64,000 nt of DNA from Phaseolus vulgaris (GCF_000499845.2 NC_023759.2:21534716-21598715), one strand, 5' to 3'. Positions 9,501-21,840 are shown, numbered from the stretch's first letter. The notes: generated from the letters alone by a model not told the origin. Translations and numbers: made by a program.

Positions 9501-11225
9501 CTTCAAAGCAAGCAATAACCAGGCGGAGTACGAGGCGTTGATTGCTGGGATGCTTTTGGCTAAAGAAATGGGTGCTCAGAGCCTCTTAGCAAAGAGTGAC
9601 TCACAATTAGTCACAAGGCAAGTAACAGGGGAGTATCAGGCAAAGGATCCACAGATGGCCGCATACTTGAGGTACGTCGAGGTGTTGAGGGGAGCCTTCG
9701 CTGCGTTTGAGCTGGTGCATGTCCCTAGGGAGCAGAATGCCAGAGTTGACCTGCTTGCCAAGTTGGCCAGCTCAGGCAAGGGGGGAAGGCAGAGGGCTGT
9801 CATCCAAGAGACCCTCAAAACGTCGCGAAAGTTTGTGGCAGACACTAGGATGGATGTCTTTCACATTAGTACAGCAAGGGGAAAGCCAAGGAGCCATCGA
9901 TCTCTGAGTCAAGATACAGCGAGGTCACCCTGCATCAGTACTTACACGACCTTGCCGGAAGAAGAGAATGGCGTACGAGTATGCGCCTTGGAGGAAGGAG
10001 ACACCTGCATGACCCCTTACAGGCGATACCTCACGGATGAGATCCTCCCAGCGGAACCAGAATAAGGCAAGAAGGTCAAGAGGAACGCCACAAGGTACAC
10101 CTTAGTGGATGGGATATTATTGAGACATGGGTTTACGCACCCTATCTTGACGTGCGTAAGTGGCGACGAGTGCACCAGGATAATGGCTGAACTCCACGAA
10201 GGTATTTGTTGGAGCCACGTGGGAGGAAGATCCTTGGCATCCAAGGTAGTACGTGCAGGTTTTTACTGGCCAACGGTGAGAGAAGACTGTGTTCGATAAG
10301 CCCAGCGCTGCAAGCAGTGTCAGATGCACGCTTATTGGCACAGGGCGCCGCCAGAGGAACTGAGATCCATACATGGCCTTTCCATACTTGGGGGATTGAT
10401 ATCTTAGGCCCATTCCCACTGGCAATAAGGCAGATGAAGTACTTAATCGTTGCCATCTAGTACTTCACCAAGTGGATAGAGGTAGAACCAGTGGCTCAGA
10501 TCACTGCGCACAAGGTACAACACTTTGTTTGGAAGAACATTGTGTGTCGTTTTGGGGTGCCGAGGCGTCTCATTTCAGACAATGGCACCCAGTTCGCGAG
10601 CCAACAGTTGGGGAAGCTGTGTACAGAAGTAGGAATCAAGCAGGTGTTTGCATCAGTTGAACACCCCTAGACGAATGGGCAGGTCGAGTCAGCAAACAGA
10701 GTTTTGTTGAGGGGTTTGAAACGCAAATTAGAGAAGGCTAAAGGGGCATGGGTAGAAGAAGTACCATGGCTCGTATGGGCTTACCACGCCACGCCTCAAT
10801 CTTCCACGATGGAGACGCCTTTCAGCCTAGTGTATGGGTCAGACGCCATGATCCCAGTGGAGATCCACGAGAGCTCGCCTTGCTTCCTAGGTTTTGTGGC
10901 AGAAGAATCCAACGAAGAAAGGAAAGTGAACCTGGATCTGATAGACGAAGCTAGAGAAGAGGCGAGAATTAAGGCTGAGGCTGTGAAAAGAAGAGTGGAG
11001 CGTCAGTACAGCTCTAAGGTGAAGCTGCGACAATTCCAGGTTGGTGATCTGGTCATGAGGAAGGCTCACCCTTACGAGTTGGAAAACAAGTTTTCTCCCA
11101 AGTGGACTGGACCATTCAGAGTAATCAAAGCCAAAGGGAATGGTTCATATAAGTTAGAGACTCTAGAAGGAGGCCCCATCCCACGTAATTGGAATGCGGC
11201 GAATTTAAAGTTTTATTTCAGTTGA
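6490..11225 (+). pseudogene. gag-pol remnant of element D
   Basis: The frame opens inside the gag C-terminus and continues through the knuckle-like motif CEFHEAFGHHINNC (C-x2-H-x4-H-x4-C, near 6700). The protease motif VHQGNSEDV (near 7090) has His where B and C have the catalytic Asp. The protease-RT linker carries degenerate repeats around T-P-V/I-E and a frameshift near 7590. RT keeps YVDDM (about 8567). The first RNase H is degenerate and the second begins at SVDGSSNQ (about 9408). Integrase pieces run to 11225. Stops include TAA 8138, TAG about 8216, TGA 9002, TAA 10063, TAA 10297, TAG 10458 and TAG 10668. There are frameshifts near 9005 and 10370. Clearly dead and older in appearance than A or C. 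Confidence 0.9.
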
Positions 11226-12336
11226 AATTTTGTAAAGGGGACACTCTTTTTCCCTCTCGTGGGTTTTTTAACGAGGTCACCCAAATAAAGAGAAGAGAAA
11301 TTTAAGATATTTCTGCCTTAGTTTTTCCCTCTCTTGTAAGATCAAAAGATTAAAGAAACAAAGACAAAGATTCAAGGCGTCGCCAAGATGAGGCGTCGCC
11401 AAGATAAGGCGTCGCCAAGATGAGGCGTCGCCAAGATAAAGCGTCGCCAAGATAAGGCGTCGCCGGGACAAGGTGTCGCCAGAAGTAGGCATCGCCAGAT
11501 AAAGGAGCGGAGGTCAGATGCAAAGCAAGATAACATGTATGTTCAGTATAAGTTAAAAATCCGGATGCTTAGTCCTTGAGCAGCGGTGAGGATACCCAGA
11601 GCAGGTCTCTCCTCAAGCGTAGACACCTAGTACAGGCAGGATAAGACCTCCACGCCTTCGAGCGATGTCGAGGCCACAGAAGAACAGATAAGTCCTCCTC
11701 GCCCTTGAGCGATGTCGAGGCCAAAAAAGAAGGGACTCCCCTTTTTATCCTAAAGCGATGAGAAAGTCAGTACTGCCTTCGGCTACGAGTGCCTCGGGCC
11801 CAAGAAAGGTAAGTAAGAAGCAGGTTGAAGATCTTATAAGTTCAGAGAGAGAGAGAAATTCAAAGATTAAGAGGAAGAGGCGTAAAAGCGTGAGTCAATA
11901 GAGATAAGAGAAATATGCAAAGGTAAAATCCTCCTTTGCCCTTGGGCAATGACCAGGAAGGCGACGCCTTCATGAGGAAGATTCCTTACAGATATGAAGG
12001 CCAAGCAAGGTTCTAAGCGAAAGGGCCAAGAGAAGGGTGTGCCTCGCAGCTTAAGAAGAAGGAATAAGAGGGAGAGTCACGTGCTACCTAAAGAGTTAAA
12101 GGCGAAGCAACGAAGAAACACATCGAAGGCAAGTACCAATTGTGCCTTTAATATAGAAAAGAAAGTAGAAACAGATAAAAGTGTAAGAGAAGTTAGAAGC
12201 GGACAAGAATGTGAAGATAAAATTTGAATAGGCATTGAAGCAAATCAAAGGTTATAATTACTAATAAGGTTCACGATAATTACAAGTTAAGCAAAAGGTA
12301 ACTATCAAATGTTTTTGTTGAAGCACAAAGTATAGG
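11226..12336 (+). repeat. Post-pol spacer of D, with a 17-bp tandem array
   Basis: No gene is recognised. About seven or eight units near GGCGTCGCCAAGATGA lie in tandem at 11375-11500. The rest is purine-rich, with stretches related to the spacers of C and E, for example the words around CCTTGAGCAG near 11572. A short open stretch at 11994-12224 is purine-rich and shows no family resemblance, so I do not call it a gene. Confidence 0.7.
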
Positions 12337-14407
12337 CTATTCTTCAGAGCCCTCCAAAGGCACGAGCTTTCCATCGACCACTTCGTTCAGGGGGCCACAC
12401 CCAAAGACGTCGATGCCAGGGTTCGCACAGGCAGCTTGAACAAGAGCCTCTGCGAACCCATCGACGAAACCGGTGGCAGCCTCCCCTATAAGCTTCTCCT
12501 CAGCAACCTTGAAGTTAGCAGCTTGAGTGGCCATCTATTAGTCCTTGGAGGCCAAGGCAGAAATTAGCTCTTGGACTTTGGCTTGGAGGGTGGCGTTCTC
12601 GGCGGCTAGTCGGGAGCACTCACCAGTCTTTTCTCGAGCGCAACTTTGGTCTTCCCCAGTGTTTGCTCCCGATCAATGCACTGGTTTTCAAGCTTCTTCT
12701 GTTGCACCTCGGAGGTCCTGGCCACCTCCTCGAGATCGACGATCTTTACTCGTAGGGGCACCACCTGGTTGAGGAGCTCAGCGTTGTCTTGAGACACCTC
12801 GTGCAATCGTTTGTTAGCCTCCTCTTTTGCTTTTTGCGCCACCCTCAGATAGGTCTTGTATGCGTCCTCCTGACGCCCCCAGTGGGTGGCTAGCCTCTCC
12901 TTCTCCTCCTTTAGAGAAGCAACTTCCTTCTCCAGTGCTTAGAAGGCAGAAGCTTTGACAGCCTTAGCACTGGCCTGCGCATGCCAGGAGTGGGCGCAGG
13001 ACATGAAGGCTCCCATATAGTAATAAAGGCTTTCCCTCTGGGGTCCTTCAGCCTGACCACGAGGGGACGACCTACCCAAGAAACCCCTCAATGAATCTTG
13101 CATGGGAAGGGGGAGTTCTGGGGCAGGTGTAGGAACGATTGTAGGCTCAGCTTTGACCCCTCCCTCCAGATCCATCGGTTGAGGGGGGGAAGTGGCACTT
13201 GGAGGGTCCTCCCTCAAAGATTCAGCCCCATGCGAGGAGGACGTAGCATAAGTGACTGTCTAAGGGGCACGTTGAGTTCTTTGTCGTTTGAAGACTTGCC
13301 CCCCAGCGGAGTCTTCATCATCAAAGACCACCTCCACTACCCTTTCCCCTTTGTCAACGGGGGCTGATGAAGTAGCAGCCTCGACCAGGGCTAGGGGCAT
13401 GGCCGCGATGGGAGGTGGCGAGCTTGGAGGTTGGCTAGGAGAGTGTTGGGTTGGTGGAGTTGATGGCGTCGTGGCAGGTTGAGGGTGAAGGTTGGGAGAA
13501 GATGGGGGGGCGGCAGAAGTTGGAAGGGGGGACGCCGAAGCCCCGTCCTTGGACTTCAGGACATGAGCCAGTCTCAGCCTTCGTTGTCTATCCATTTTTT
13601 AATCTGCACCAAGAAGATAAATATAGTAGGGGTTAAGCACAAGTCAAACACTATACAAAGGAAGGAGATAATTCATACACTAAGAAAAAACAAGAAAGTA
13701 CAGCGGAGGAAGAGTTGTAGGGATGACTCCCATACTTATGTATTTGCTAGATCCTCAACGTTGTACACTAGGCTTATCAGGGTGGCGGTGTCGAAGCCCC
13801 CCGCGCTACTCAGAATTTGACAAGCCTCTCGATCATTCGAGGGCAACTCGTCCAGAGATTTGGGCTTCACGGTCTTCACCTCCTTCACCCAGTACAGGGG
13901 CAAACCGTTAAGGGCGGAGGGGTCAAAGTCGGAACAACAAACCTTGAAGAATTTGCCCTTCCACCCCTTGAAAGATTGTTGGAATAGAGTTAGGAGGACC
14001 CTCCCAGGGATGTTGTTGAGGCTCACCTAGAGGCTCTTCCCCTGCTTCTTCACTTCGAAGAAATGAAGGAAGATGTCGACGGAGGGAGCGCGCCCGAAGA
14101 ACTCGCACAATATGTAAAAGGCCCAGCCGTTAGGGTGCAGCTAGGCTGGGGCAATGTTGATCTGCGTTAGCAGTTCCCTCTCAAACCTGGAGAAGCGCAA
14201 GCGCATGCCTATATGCTTGAAAACCACCTGGTAGAAATAGAAGAAGGGGACCCCACATACAGGCTCCCCTAAGGTACAAGGGAGCACTGCAATGTCGTCA
14301 TCATGCCTCGAGTACTCGTCGAGCAGTTCGTCTGGAGCCCATGGGTAAAGAGCCCTATGGTTGACTTTGGGGGGTGGAGGGTTGGCCGTTGTTTTGGTGC
14401 GCGCCAT
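12337..14407 (-). pseudogene. Antisense extra gene (aORF) of D, two exons, broken
   Basis: Exon 1 runs from ATG at 14407 to about 13736 and exon 2 from 13603 to the stop at 12337. The 132-base intron starts GTATGG and ends CAG. Exon 1 holds the globular domain (motifs FERELLTQIN, PSVDIFLHFFEVKKQGK, FKGWKGKFFKV, LPLYW). It has two in-frame stops (14141 and about 14030), a stop just before the donor site and a small deletion in the middle. Exon 2 is proline/serine-rich, then an acidic patch beside VFKRQRTQR, a coiled coil (12600-12950) and a C-terminus containing VVDGKLVPLE. Further stops and a frame change lie between 13260 and 12540. It is antisense to pol and is the most diverged copy here. 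Function unknown. Confidence 0.75.
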
Positions 14408-14578
14408 TGATGAAGGAATTGGAGAATAAAGAAGAGAAAAGGTTTAGCGAATGGGGTTAGGAAGAGAAGGGGGAAGAAGCCCTAAGAAAGCCCCTACCCA
14501 CGCGAGAAACCCAGAGAAAAGGAGAGAATGAGGAGATGAGGGGAAAAGGGGAAGAACACAGAGAAATGTAAGAAAAAT

Positions 14579-15736
14579 TGTACCGTCCCGTACCCGGGCG
14601 TTGACAAAGTCAAGGTCAAAGTCAGCGTCGAGGTCAAAGTCAACATAAGGCGTCGCCTAGGTGAGGCAACGCCAAGTGCAGGCGTCGCCAAGAGGAAGCG
14701 TCGCCAAGATAAGACGTCGCCTAGGGTGGGCGTTGCCAAGGTAAAATGTCACAAGAGCAAGGCAACCACAGTGTTGCTCCCCGATACCCATGGCGAGGAA
14801 AGACCATGGAGGGAGTGACGCCATGGGAAGGCCTCAAACCCCGATAACCCGGGGCAGCCATAAAGGGAAGAGAAAGGTGGCTGCAAGGCCATAGTACTAG
14901 CGCCAGTGGAGAGCCATCTGACTCGTGAAGTGCCCATGTTGCCCCAGAGAGGCCCTTGGGATAGTTGCGACTCATGAGAAGGGTCACGTCCAGGGGTAGC
15001 CAGGTGCAGGGTACGAGAGGAAGGTAGATACGCTCTCAAAGCGAGTGACTAGAGGTTTGGGGGCATGAGTTGGCACCCAAAAAGTCACCCCTCGCGCAGA
15101 TGCACTCCCTGGATGGAGGACTCACACGAGGAAATACCCCCAAGTAGGGTCACGGGGCAGTGAGGCCCTCCACGTGTAATAGCAGCCAAGTCAGAATAGA
15201 AACATCAATTTGTCAGGTATAAGGTAATTAAAGCTATTTAATAAAGTTTACGTTTCGAGCGTTTAAGGTACTTTAAATGCTCCAAGCGGTTTAAACGTCT
15301 TAAAGGCGCTGAACGTTTCATAACCTTAAATGCGCTTTAAGACGCTTTAAATGCTAGAGTAGTTTAAATAGAACCTTGGACGTGGGAAACAGGGTTCGAA
15401 CTTTTGGCATACTTTCCCAGAATACACTCTAGTTGCTTGCTCGAGTCTTGAGGCTACGCACAAGGGACTAGAGAGAGGTTGTTTGCCAGAGGGAGAAAAG
15501 ATACACAACGCACAGTTTCGTTTACCACCTTTACAGTTCCATTCACGGTGCTCCGATACGGAGGTGTAGAGTTTTTTGTGTTTCTCGCTAGCTGACTTGA
15601 GCGACGGAGTGCAAACGGCCGCTAGGGCGCCCTTTTGTCCTTCTTTGCAGGTATCCACAGGTAGCCAGAGGGAAGGTGTCCCTAGCTCACGGGCAAGGTT
15701 GCGCACAAAGACGTCCCAGGTCAACCGGCCGGAACA
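14579..15736 (+). repeat. 5' LTR of element C
   Basis: It starts TGTACCGTCCC and ends GGCCGGAACA. The left part contains GGCGTCGCC units like those in the post-pol spacers. Around 15225-15370 it is AT-rich with many TTTAAA/CTTAAA words, ending in TTTAAATAG, a possible weak TATA region. A primer-binding site follows directly. Because the preceding sequence is the spacer of D, this LTR could be taken for the 3' LTR of D. The AAAAT duplication assigns it to C. Confidence 0.93.
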
Positions 15737-15738
15737 TT

Positions 15739-15756
15739 TGGCGTCCACCGTGGGGC
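15739..15756 (+). other. Primer-binding site of C, tRNA-Lys(CUU) type
   Basis: Two bases after the LTR, 17 of 18 bases fit TGGCGCCCACCGTGGGGC, the expected complement of the tRNA-Lys(CUU) 3' end. The single change is C to T in CGCCC. Confidence 0.75.
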
Positions 15757-15842
15757 CGATTTAAAACATCAGTCCCATCACAAGCAACGAAGATCTATCG
15801 GAGCTACCATAACGTTAGCAAAGTTCGAGGAAACAATGAAGA

Positions 15843-16636
15843 ATGAGGGGTACGAGACAAGGTTCCGCACGCGCTGCGAGTGAGGAAATGTCCATGCAGC
15901 AGGTCATGGAAATGATGCGGGGGCTGCAGGATGAGATGGCGGAATCGAGGGTGGAACAAGAATGCATGCAGGCGGATCTCACAGACTCGCGTGCGAGAAA
16001 CGAAGAGCTCCATCGTGTAAATGAAGAGTTGCGCCGAGGTTTGAGCAACAACCAAGGGCAACGTGAACAAGATGAGACCGAGCGTCTCACCCCACCAAGG
16101 GAGTTTTCCACACCCTTCTCGCAGGAGATCCTGGATGCAGTAATCACCAACACGTTTGTGAGACCCAAGGCGATCTTCACTGGGATGGAGGATCCCGAGG
16201 CACATCTCACTGCATTCCACACGTAGATGGTGTTGGTAGGCGGCTCCGATGCCGCGAGATGCAAGCTCTTTATGAGCACCCTGACAGGGATAGCAATGGA
16301 TTGGTTCATCAGCCTTCCAAACGGCCATATCACCTCCTTTCAGCAGTTGGCGCAGTTGTTTAGAGAGCAGTACTTGCGAACAGGGCTCCGCCGCCAGTTT
16401 CCTACGACCTGTTTGATGTAAAACAGTATCAAGGGAGACCTTGAAGGAATACATCAACCGTTTCGGGGCCCAAGTAGTAAAAGTTGGTACTTCAGAGGAG
16501 CCTATGATCGTGTAGGCATTCAGAAAAGGCGTATGTCCCGGCCCTTTTTGCGAATCCATTATTCGCAGTCGCCCTAGGACCTTCGCTGAAATACGACATC
16601 GGGCGGTGGAGCATATCGCCTCCGAGGGAGAGGTGT
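15843..16636 (+). pseudogene. gag of element C, broken
   Basis: It begins at ATG 15843 with a short coiled-coil N-terminus and a retrotransposon gag domain (MEDPEAHLTAFHT, DWFISLPNGHITSFQQ) that aligns with gag of A and B. There is a TAG at 16225 where A and B have Gln, a frameshift near 16380, another near 16430, a TAG at 16513 and a further frameshift near 16630. These cut gag off from the open pol frame downstream, so no gag protein can be made. Confidence 0.88.
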
Positions 16637-19600
16637 GTGAGGGTCAACGAGACGAGAGCGAGAGCGCAGACGTGGGCTCAACCCGTCAGGGTCAACGAGA
16701 CCACGATGGGGAGAAAGAAGCCAGAGGGGAGACGCCCCTATGAGACCAGAAAACCCCAGCCCTGGGGTCCAGCAGGAGGGGATCGCCCGGCTAGGGAAAG
16801 GGCAAGGCCGGCGAGGTACAACTTTGTGGTGGAATTGAAGGATCTAATTGTCGTGCCCAATATAGCTGAAAGGTTGAGGCGACCGACAAAGACTGACAAG
16901 GTGTTAGGGCCTCGCAAGGACTCTTGGTGCGAGTTCCACGAAGTTTTCGGTCATCACATCGACAACTGCTTGTCGCTGGGTTACCAGCTAGATGAGTTAG
17001 TGAGAAGCGAGTTTCTGAAGGATTATGTCGCAGAGCCCGCCGCGACCGCGACCCTGCCAGCACCAGGGGAAGAACAAGCGCACGAGATGCTTGTCCATGG
17101 CGAAGTCCACACCATTGCTGGTGGCTTCTCAGGGGGAGGACCCACTGCCTCCCAACGGAAAAAATATGCAAGGGGGGTCAATTCCATTGAAGAAAGAATC
17201 TCAGGTGACCCGTGGGAGTCAGACCTTGTGTTCAGGAGGGCAGATCTACTGGATGTTGTTCCGCACGACAATGACCCCGTGGTCATTTCGGTCGTCACGG
17301 CTGACAGAAAGGTGCACCGGGTTCTACTCGACCAAGGAAGCTCTGCAGATGTTATGTTCTGGTTGACATTCAACAAGTTTTGGTTGTCTCCCGACCTTTT
17401 GAGACCCTACACAGGGTGCTTATATGGGTTTGCTGACAACCAGGTGGAAGTACGAGGCTACTTTGAATTGAGGACAACATTCACAGATGGAACGGCCTCG
17501 TGTACCGAAAGCATCCGGTACTTGGTCGTAAACGCCAAATCCGCCTACAACATCTTGTTGGGCAGATCGGCGTTGAACAGGCTGAACGCAATAGCCTCCA
17601 CGCGCCATATGAAGATGAAGCTGCCGGATCTCAGTGGCAAAGTGATTGTCATCAAGTCGGATCAAGAGGAAGCACGAAAATGTTATGAGAATAGCCTGAA
17701 AACGAAGAGAGGCGTGTTTATGGTGTTTGAGCGTCCGCCAAGTGCAGACACGGCTATGGAGATAGAACCCTCGAATGGGGCGACGCCCACGGAGCCAACG
17801 CCTAGCGAGGCCACGCCCGTAGAAGAGTCGACGCCTGGAAAGTACTACCGGGCGACGACCCTTAGGGAAGATAGCAGGGATCAGCCGCCGACCAACGTGG
17901 TGGAGAGGCAGATTGGCGGCAAAACGTTTAAGCTGGGGCGTTTGTTGAGCCAAGAAGAGCAGGATGACGTGGCGGAGGTGATTTCACGTCATTTAGATGC
18001 TTTTGCATGGTCTGCCTCAGATATGCCGGGTATCGACCCTGACTTTCTATGCCATCACCTTAGCATGGACGCCACGGTCCGCCCCGTGCGGCAAAGAAGG
18101 AGAAAGTTTAATGAAGAGAGGCAACTTGTCATAAGGGTAGAGACACAAAAGCTGCTGAGTGCTGGTTACATAAGGGAGATCCAATACCCTGAGTGGTTGG
18201 CCAACGTCGTCCTAGTGAAAAAGGCGAATGGGAAATGGAGGATGTGCGTGGACTTCACGGACTTGAACAAAGCGTGCCCGAAAGACTCGTACCCACTACC
18301 CAGCATTGACGCACTCGTGGACAGTGCCTCCGATTGCAAGGTTCTTAGCTTTTTGGATGCATTCTCGGGATACAACCAGATCAAAATGCACCCAAGAGAC
18401 GAGAGTAAAACTGCGTTTATGACAGAGACTTGCAGTTACTGTTACAAGGTAATGCCCTTTGGGCTAAAAAACGCAGGCGCCACCTACCAAAGGCTGATGG
18501 ACAAGGTCCTAGCACCCATGTTAGAGAGGAATGTGTACGTCTACGTGGATGATATGGTAGTGGTGTCGAAGGGAAGGACGCAGCACGTGACGGACCTAGA
18601 GGAGTTGTTCGTCACCATATCAAAATACCGCCTCAAGCTGAACCTCGAGAAGTGTGTCTTCGGGGTGGAAGCCGGTAAGTTCCTAGGATTCATGCTCACG
18701 GAGCGGGGAATAGAGGCGAACCTTGACAAATGCGCAGCAATTATTGCCATGCGGAGCCCGACATCAGTAAAGGAAGTGCAGCAGCTGACGGGGCGAATGG
18801 CAGCTTTATCAAGGTTCGTTTCTGCGGGAGGAGAAAAGGGGCACCCCTATTTCCAGTGCCTTAAAAGAAATAGTCGCTTTGCATGGACTGACGAATGCGA
18901 AGCGGCTTTCATCAAGTTGAAAGAGTATTTGGCGACGCCACCGGTCCTTTGCAAACCACTAGCAGGCGTGCCCCTCCGGCTATACTTCGCAGTAACAGAG
19001 CGATCTATCAGTTCTGTGCTGGTCCAGGAGCAGGACCAAATTCAAAAGCCCATCTATTTCATGAGCAAGGCTTTACAAGGCCCAGAGACGAGATACCAGT
19101 CGCTGGAGAAGGCAGCGTTGGCCGTGGTATTTTCGGCCAGGAGGCTCCGCCACTACTTCCACAGTTTTACAGTAGTGGTGATGATGAACCTCCCTATACA
19201 GAAGGTATTGCAGAAACCTGATGTAGCGGGAAGGATGGTGCGCTGGGCGGTGGAATTGTTAGAGTTTGACATCCAATATGAGCCCAGAGGATCCATCAAA
19301 GGGCAGGTATATGCAGATTTTGTGGCAGAACTCTCGCCCGGAGGCGAACAAGAGGTGGAGGAGGGTTCGCAGCGGTTGCTCTCGGTCGACGGCTCTTCCA
19401 ATCAGCAAGGAAGTGGTGCAGGGATAGTGTTGGAGGGACCCAATGGGGTGCTGATTGAGCAAGCTCTGCGTTTCGCCTTTAAAGCAAGTAACAATCAGGC
19501 TGAGTACGAAGCACTGATTGCAGGGATGCTCCTGGCTAAGGAGATGGGCGCGCAGAACCTCTTGGTGAAAAGTGATTCCCAGCTGATTACAGGACAAGTA

Positions 19601-21206
19601 TCAGGTGAGTTCCAAGCAAAAGACCCACAGATGGCGGCGTATTTAAGGTACGTCCAACTGCTGAAGGGAGCATTTAGCGCTCTTGAGTTAATACATGTCC
19701 CACGAGAATAAAATGCCAGAGCTGACCTGTTGGCCAAGCTAGCCAGCTCAGGCAAGGGGGGCAGGCAGAGGACAGTAATCCAAGAGACACTCAAAGCTCT
19801 GAGAAAATTCATAGAAGACAACAGGGTGGATGTCCTCCATATTAGCACTGCAAGAGGGAGGCCAAGGAGTCATCGTTCCATGACTCAAGATACGGTAAAG
19901 ACGCCCCATATTAGCACATACGCGGACACGCCCGAAGGAGGAAGGCATGCGCAGATATGTGCTTTAGCCGAAGGAGACACCTACATGACGCCATACAGAC
20001 GGTATCTTGCGGATGGGGTTCTCCCAGCGGAACCATAGGAGGGCAAGAAGCTTAAGAGGAATGCCGCAAGATACACCCTAGTGGATGGAGTATTGTTTAG
20101 ACACGGGTTCACCCACCCTATCCTAACATGCGTAAGCGGCGACGAGTGCACCAGAATAATGGCGGAGCTACACGAAGGCATTTGTGGGAGTCACGTTGGG
20201 GGAAGGTCTCTAGCTTCTAAGGTGATACGCACAGGGTTCTACTGGCCAACACTAAAAGAGGATTGCGTGCGCCATGCCCAGCGTTGCAAGCAGTGTCAGA
20301 AACACGCTGATTGGCACAAGGCGCCGCCAGAGGAGCTGAGATCCATATACAGCCCGTGGCCTTTCCATACGTGGGGGATTGACATCCTAGGTCCATTCCC
20401 ATTAGCGATAAGGCAGATGAAGTATTTGATCGTCGCCATTGAATACTTCACCAAGTGGATAGAGGCGGAGCCCGTGGCCCAGATTACTGTGCACGAGGTG
20501 CAACACTTTGTTTGGATGAACATTGTGTGTCGCTTTGGCGTGCCTAAGCGGCTGGTATCCGACAATGGAACCCAGTTCGCCAGCCAACAGTTGAGAAACC
20601 TGTGCGCAGAGGTAGGCATCAAGCAAGTGTTCGCATCAGTCGAACACCCCAGACTAATGGGCAAGTGGAGTCAGCGAATAGTGTTTTGCTGAGAGGACTA
20701 AAGAGAAGGCTAGAAAAGGCTAAAGGAGCGTGGGCAGAGGAAGTGCCAAGGATTGTATGGGCATACCACACCACGCCCCAATCTTCCACCATGGAGACGC
20801 CTTTCAGCTTAGTATATGGGTCGGATGCGATGATCCCAGTTGAGATTCACGAAAGCTCACCACGTACCAGAATTTCGTGGCTGAAGAATCCAACGAAGAA
20901 AGGCGAGTGAACCTGGACCTCCTGGACGAAGCCAGGGAAGAAGCAAAAATAAGGGCCGAGGCAGTGAAGAGAAGAGTAGAGCGACAATATAGCTCTAAGG
21001 TGAAGCCACGACAGTTTCAGGTTGGTGACTTAGTTATGAGGAAGGCTCACCCTTATGAGCTAGAAAATAAATTGTCTCCCAAGTGGACCGGACCCTTCAG
21101 AATTACCGAGGCTAAGGGGAATGGTTCGTACAACTTAGAGACTTTGGAGGGGGGCCCCATTCCGCGCAGCTGGAACGCGGCCAATTTGAAGTTTTATTTT
21201 AGTTGA
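16637..21206 (+). pseudogene. pol of element C, long open 5' part and broken integrase
   Basis: The first 1024 codons (16637-19711) are open. They hold the end of gag with CEFHEVFGHHIDNC, protease with an intact LLDQGSSADV (about 17325), RT with YVDDM (about 18541), a degenerate first RNase H and a second RNase H from SVDGSSNQ (about 19381). A TAA at 19709 follows VPRE, just before the end of the second RNase H. A TAG at 20036 interrupts the linker. Integrase keeps the HHCC finger (about 20167-20300) and two Asp, but a one-base loss in a C run near 20650 shifts frame before the catalytic Glu. A second loss near 20865 follows. The frame ends at 21206 after WTGPFRI. Confidence 0.92.
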
Positions 21207-21840
21207 ATTATGTAAGTGAGCAACCATGTAACAATCTTATCGTAGGGGACACTTTTTTTCCCTCTCGGGGGGTTTTAACGAGGTCACCCAAATAAAAAGA
21301 AAAAGAAGTTCAAGAAAAACCTTGCCTCAAATTTTATCTTCTTCCCACTCGAAGTGCAAGACCAAGGGGTAAAGAGATAAAAGACAAAGACTCGAAGTGG
21401 CGACAGGCGTCGCCGAGCGTACGCGTCGCCAAACATACGCGTCGCCAAACATACGTGTCGCCAAGCGTACACATCGCCAAGAAAGGGTCGTCGCCAGACA
21501 CGGGCGTCGCCAAGAAACATAACGGAGAAAACGTGCACAGTATGTTAGAAGAAGCGAATGCAGACAAGGGTGCTCAAAAATAAAGGAGCGGCGTTACAGA
21601 AATCAAAACATGGCACCAAAGAGTTAAGATTACAAATAGAGTTTGAGATAAAGGTGAATGAGACAAATGAGGCGAACAGGTACATGCTCTATGCTCGTGC
21701 GAAAAGTGCAAACAGACCACTTTTCAATGGCCTCCGGAGTCTGGATGGGAGGAGGACGAAGCTCCGTTCTCAGCCCTCAGCGCCTGAGTAAGTTGTGACC
21801 TCTGTTGCCGGTTTATCTTCGAACCTGCACCGAAGAAAAC
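21207..21840 (+). repeat. Post-pol spacer of C with GCGTCGCC array
   Basis: After pol, a T-rich stretch (21241-21275) is shared with D and E. At 21397-21515 there are about seven units near GCGTCGCCAAACATAC with a 17-bp period, a diverged version of the array in D. The remainder to 21840 shows no gene. Confidence 0.7.

Larger units (their letters stand above)
6490..14578 (+). mobile_element. Element D, Tat-type Ty3/gypsy, truncated on both sides
   Basis: D contains the end of gag, pol, a post-pol spacer and an antisense extra gene, in the same order as C and E. Its 5' LTR and most of gag are missing through the fusion with A. Element C then interrupts it between the antisense gene and the 3' LTR. 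D resumes at 27577 and is cut again at about 27867, where it meets the pol gene of E, so neither of its own LTRs is in the window. Confidence 0.82.

Noticed and set aside
11375..11500. CRISPR-like array
   Set aside because: Direct 17-bp tandem repeats without unique spacers, in a plant retrotransposon spacer.
11994..12224. Lys/Arg-rich small protein after pol of D
   Set aside because: Purine-rich spacer gives Lys/Arg/Glu by composition. No equivalent frame in C or E.
14579..15736. This LTR as the 3' LTR of D, giving a three-LTR tandem element
   Set aside because: AAAAT duplications and the rejoined spacer show that it belongs to C.
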